64,000 bases of DNA, from positions 1-64,000 of the forward strand of contig NZ_OBDY01000022.1 of NCBI RefSeq assembly GCF_900215205.1, in the 5' to 3' direction. Below are positions 61,961 to 64,000 of this stretch, in pieces. The notes below the pieces were generated by a model. It was not told the origin of the DNA and ran no database searches. It saw nothing but the letters and a program-made list of their open reading frames with translations. Numbering within the stretch: position 1 is the first letter of the stretch; each line of letters begins with the position of its first letter. This DNA is from Paractinoplanes atraurantiacus (GTDB lineage Bacteria; Actinomycetota; Actinomycetes; Mycobacteriales; Micromonosporaceae). The translations under genes were made by a program, and so were the position numbers.

Positions 61961-62190
61961 AACGCGCAGCCGGATGTTCACTTCGCCCGCCATCGCGCAC
62001 CTCACCGGCCCAGCGCTTAGCGAACGCTCATCTCCCCCTCATCGCGCAGCGAACACTCATCTCCCGACCCAGCGTGCAGCAAACGCGCATCTCAGGGCCC
62101 GGCGTGAAGCGAAAGCGCATCTCTCGGCTCAGCGTGCAGCAAACGCTCACCCCTCGGGCCCAGGGTGCAGGGAACGCTCACCCGGCCGTT
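61961..62190. repeat. Imperfect 30-base tandem repeat array, about 6 to 8 units
   Basis: Units of 29-31 bases begin at 62011, 62040, 62070, 62100, 62130 and 62161, with a core close to CAGCGTGCAGCGAACGCTCA followed by TCTC-C/G-rich sequence. Two more degenerate units may precede them (61961-62010). Units differ at several positions, so it is not recent. There are no spacers, so it is not CRISPR. It lies between the divergent-side start of the hydrolase (61946) and the end of the P-loop kinase gene (62190). Confidence 0.8.
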
Positions 62191-62750
62191 CAAGTGCGCA
62201 GGCGGGTGGTCACGAAATGAGCGATTTCGCGGCGGTTGCGCAGGCGCACGATCGGCAGGGCCGGGCGTCGCGCCGCGGCGGCGGCGATCGTCTGCTCGGT
62301 GCGGGCGTGTGTCTTCCACGCCCAGCGGATGATGTGGTCGGGGTCGGTGAAGAACGAGCGCAGCGGGGGCTCCCGGTTGCCGTTCCAGAGCTCCTCACCG
62401 CGCGTGGCCCGGCGCACGGTCCGGGCGATGACCTGCCGCATGACCCGCCGGCGCGGCAGGTCGAGCCACAGCAGCAGGTCGGCGCGGTCGGCCAGGTGAT
62501 CGCGAACGTCCCTGTACTGCCACTCCATCACCCACGCCGGGCCGGCCGCGAACCGGTGAACGTCCTGCACGAACGTGGGCCTCGGCGCCCAGTCAGGGCC
62601 GTGCTGAAGAGAGTCGATCTCGACGTACGGCACGTCGAGAACCTCGGCTATGCGCCGCGCCGTCGTGCTCTTGCCGGAGCCGGACGTCCCGGCGACGAGG
62701 ATGCGGGACGGGTTGTACGGCAGCGGGTCGTCGGGCGACAGCAACGGCAC
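62190..62750 (-). CDS. P-loop kinase-like protein (topology modulation/FlaR-like)
   Basis: A 186-residue P-loop protein. Walker A AGTSGSGKSTTARRIAEVLD occurs at about residues 20-39, DSLQHGPDWAPRPTFVQDV follows, and WLDLPRRRVMRQVIARTVRR carries the Walker B-type segment. It resembles adenylate-kinase-like topology modulation proteins that phosphorylate small molecules. The start is GTG 62750. Divergent from the carboxypeptidase gene. Confidence 0.8.
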   Translation of the reverse strand: MPLLSPDDPLPYNPSRILVAGTSGSGKSTTARRIAEVLDVPYVEIDSLQHGPDWAPRPTFVQDVHRFAAGPAWVMEWQYRDVRDHLADRADLLLWLDLPRRRVMRQVIARTVRRATRGEELWNGNREPPLRSFFTDPDHIIRWAWKTHARTEQTIAAAAARRPALPIVRLRNRREIAHFVTTRLRT

Positions 62751-62838
62751 CTCACCAACCTAGCGATCGCCGGGCGGATTCCTCGCACACCGCCTAACCT
62801 GATCGATGGGCGTAGATGTCTACCGAAGGGTCGGCGCG

Positions 62839-63858
62839 ATGCGGAAGAAGTTGGCCACCATTCTCAGTGCGGCGCTGCTGGGTGGGGCCCTCTGGTCAGT
62901 GCCAGGAACAGCGCAGGCGGCCGCCGGGGAGCGGGCTCCGCTCGTGTCGGCGCGGCCCAGCCCCGCTGAGGTGCAGCGGGCGCTGACGAAGATCGCGCGG
63001 GCCAGTGACGGGCGGGTGCGGCTCGGGGTGATCGGGCGCAGCAACGAGGGGCGGGCGCTGCGGCTGGCCAGTGTCGGGCACGGGCCGACGCGGCTGCTCT
63101 TCGTCACCCAGCAGCACGGCGACGAGCCGCTGGGCACGCCGGCCGCCATCCGGGCGCTGTGGACGCTCGGTGTGCCGGACACGCCGTGGCAGCGGGCGCT
63201 GCTGAAGCGGGTCACGCTCGATGTCGTGGTGCAGGCGAACCCGGACGGCGCGGTGCGCGAGCAGCGGTACAACCACGATCCGAGCGCGTCCGGCGACTAC
63301 TCGGAGTCGGGCGTCGGCTATGACATCAACCGGTTCCACAATCCCCTGACGCCCATCGAGGAGAACCCGGTGCCGGAGTCGCGGGCCGTCCTGCGGCTGT
63401 GGCACGCCAGCCACCCGAAGGTCGTGGTCGACTACCACATGCAGGGGCGCTATCTGCAGCCCGACGGGCGCGAGACGACCGCCTCCATCCTGTGGCCGAC
63501 GAGTCCGCTCGCCGGGGACGTGACGAAGTCCCGGCAGGTCGCGGTCCGCAACTACGACGCGATGACGAAACTGGCCGGCGCGAACGTCACCCGCTACCCC
63601 GGTGGCGAGTACGAAGGCATCGCGCGCAACGCCTACGGAATCCTGGGCAGCGCGTCTCTGCTCGTGGAGCTCTCGGATCTGCCGTACGACCAAATCGAAT
63701 TTCAGATCCGCACCGCCTACACCTCGATGCTCGCCACCGTCCAGGGCGCGGCCGACGGCTCCCTGTGGCGCGCCGATCCCGCCCGCGCCGACGCGATCCC
63801 GGCCCGAGGGCCGGCCCTGCCCGGCGTGACCGCCGAGTCGCTGGACGCCGCGGCCTGA
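62839..63858 (+). CDS. Secreted M14-type zinc carboxypeptidase
   Basis: A 339-residue exported peptidase. Signal peptide MRKKLATILSAALLGGALWS, ending at about AQAAA. The zinc site HGDEP (His93, Glu96) opens the M14 domain; PDGAVREQRYNHDPSASGDY and INRFHN follow, and VVDYHMQG has the third His ligand. LLVELSDLPYDQIEFQIRT near the C-terminus carries the catalytic Glu. ATG 62839 starts the signal peptide and has GAAGGG upstream. A cell-wall or protein substrate is likely. Confidence 0.88.
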   Translation: MRKKLATILSAALLGGALWSVPGTAQAAAGERAPLVSARPSPAEVQRALTKIARASDGRVRLGVIGRSNEGRALRLASVGHGPTRLLFVTQQHGDEPLGTPAAIRALWTLGVPDTPWQRALLKRVTLDVVVQANPDGAVREQRYNHDPSASGDYSESGVGYDINRFHNPLTPIEENPVPESRAVLRLWHASHPKVVVDYHMQGRYLQPDGRETTASILWPTSPLAGDVTKSRQVAVRNYDAMTKLAGANVTRYPGGEYEGIARNAYGILGSASLLVELSDLPYDQIEFQIRTAYTSMLATVQGAADGSLWRADPARADAIPARGPALPGVTAESLDAAA

Positions 63859-63903
63859 CCGGAGCGCCCTGCGAGTTGATCACGGGCGGCGCAGAATGGG
63901 GTG

Positions 63904-64000
63904 ATGCGGATTGATCTTTCGGGGAAGACGGCGCTCGTGACCGGCTCTACGCAGGGCATCGGACTGGCCATCGCGGCCGGGCTGGCCGGAGCGGGAGCTC
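63904..64000 (+). CDS. SDR family oxidoreductase, N-terminal part (cut by window edge)
   Basis: The 32 visible codons read MRIDLSGKTALVTGSTQGIG, then LAIAAGLAGAGA, a canonical NAD(P)-binding N-terminus of classical SDRs. ATG 63904 follows the carboxypeptidase stop by 45 bases. The catalytic half lies outside the window. Confidence 0.85.
   Translation, partial: MRIDLSGKTALVTGSTQGIGLAIAAGLAGAGA

Noticed and set aside
61961..62190. Tandem repeats considered as a CRISPR array
   Set aside because: Units are contiguous without unique spacers, diverge from one another, and no cas gene is nearby.

Overview
The window is high-GC DNA, roughly 70% by sampling. It has GTG starts, ATGA/GTGA gene overlaps, many TetR/MarR/LuxR regulators, Ser/Thr kinase and ECF sigma genes, F420-type enzymes and secreted carbohydrate-active enzymes. 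This points to the chromosome of a soil actinomycete, most likely of the Micromonosporaceae (Actinoplanes-like); the genus is inference. No rRNA, tRNA, CRISPR array, phage or biosynthetic cluster is visible. No gene-free stretch exceeds about 300 bases; the longest is the 243-base interval around 61.95-62.19 kb, which holds a tandem repeat.

Layout. 0-0.4 kb: end of an IS630-type insertion sequence with a short tandem repeat beside it. 0.4-6.7 kb: stand-alone genes (DUF2461, secreted proteins, an M56 peptidase, a GH54 arabinofuranosidase, an orphan anti-sigma factor, DUF1996). 6.8-9.7 kb: MarR/MFS pump pair and an SDR. 9.8-17.6 kb: large LuxR regulator, two alpha/beta hydrolases, MarR, UspA, a TetR/metallo-beta-lactamase pair, and a decayed M64 peptidase. 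17.7-22.6 kb: membrane protein, cyclopropane fatty acid synthase-like enzyme, remains of a DrrAB-type exporter, MarR, and an F420/flavin pair. 22.6-27.2 kb: LacI with a GH120-like beta-xylosidase, then a Ser/Thr kinase carrying a CBM6-like domain. 27.2-34.8 kb: polytopic membrane proteins, a second large LuxR regulator and a GGDEF protein. 34.8-37.4 kb: PLP alpha-oxoamine synthase, pentapeptide-repeat protein, DUF1269 protein. 37.4-40.1 kb: a lone 907-residue protein joining an HD phosphohydrolase to an Hsp90-type ATPase, the best candidate for a little-described conflict or defence system. 40.2-49.1 kb: RraA, hydrolase and methyltransferase; GH114 lipoprotein; ECF sigma and its membrane partner; a split two-component system; TetR; a DUF3311/sodium-solute symporter pair. 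49.2-56.8 kb: secreted protein, a beta-lactamase-fold protein broken by an in-frame stop, MocR regulator, and an overlapping Nramp-MpaB-GNAT operon. 56.9-64 kb: acyltransferase/SDR operon, VOC protein, serine hydrolase, thioesterase, hydrolase, a 30-base tandem repeat array, P-loop kinase, M14 carboxypeptidase and the start of another SDR.

How genes work together. The GH54 and LacI/GH120 genes suggest arabinoxylan use. Palindromes around lacI suggest autoregulation and control of the xylosidase. Many regulator/target pairs are linked by overlaps or shared operators: MarR-MFS, TetR-MBL, and MarR-LLM-F420 reductase. Three genes are clearly decayed (M64 peptidase, DrrAB exporter, serine hydrolase), so this looks like an accessory, fast-evolving part of the chromosome.
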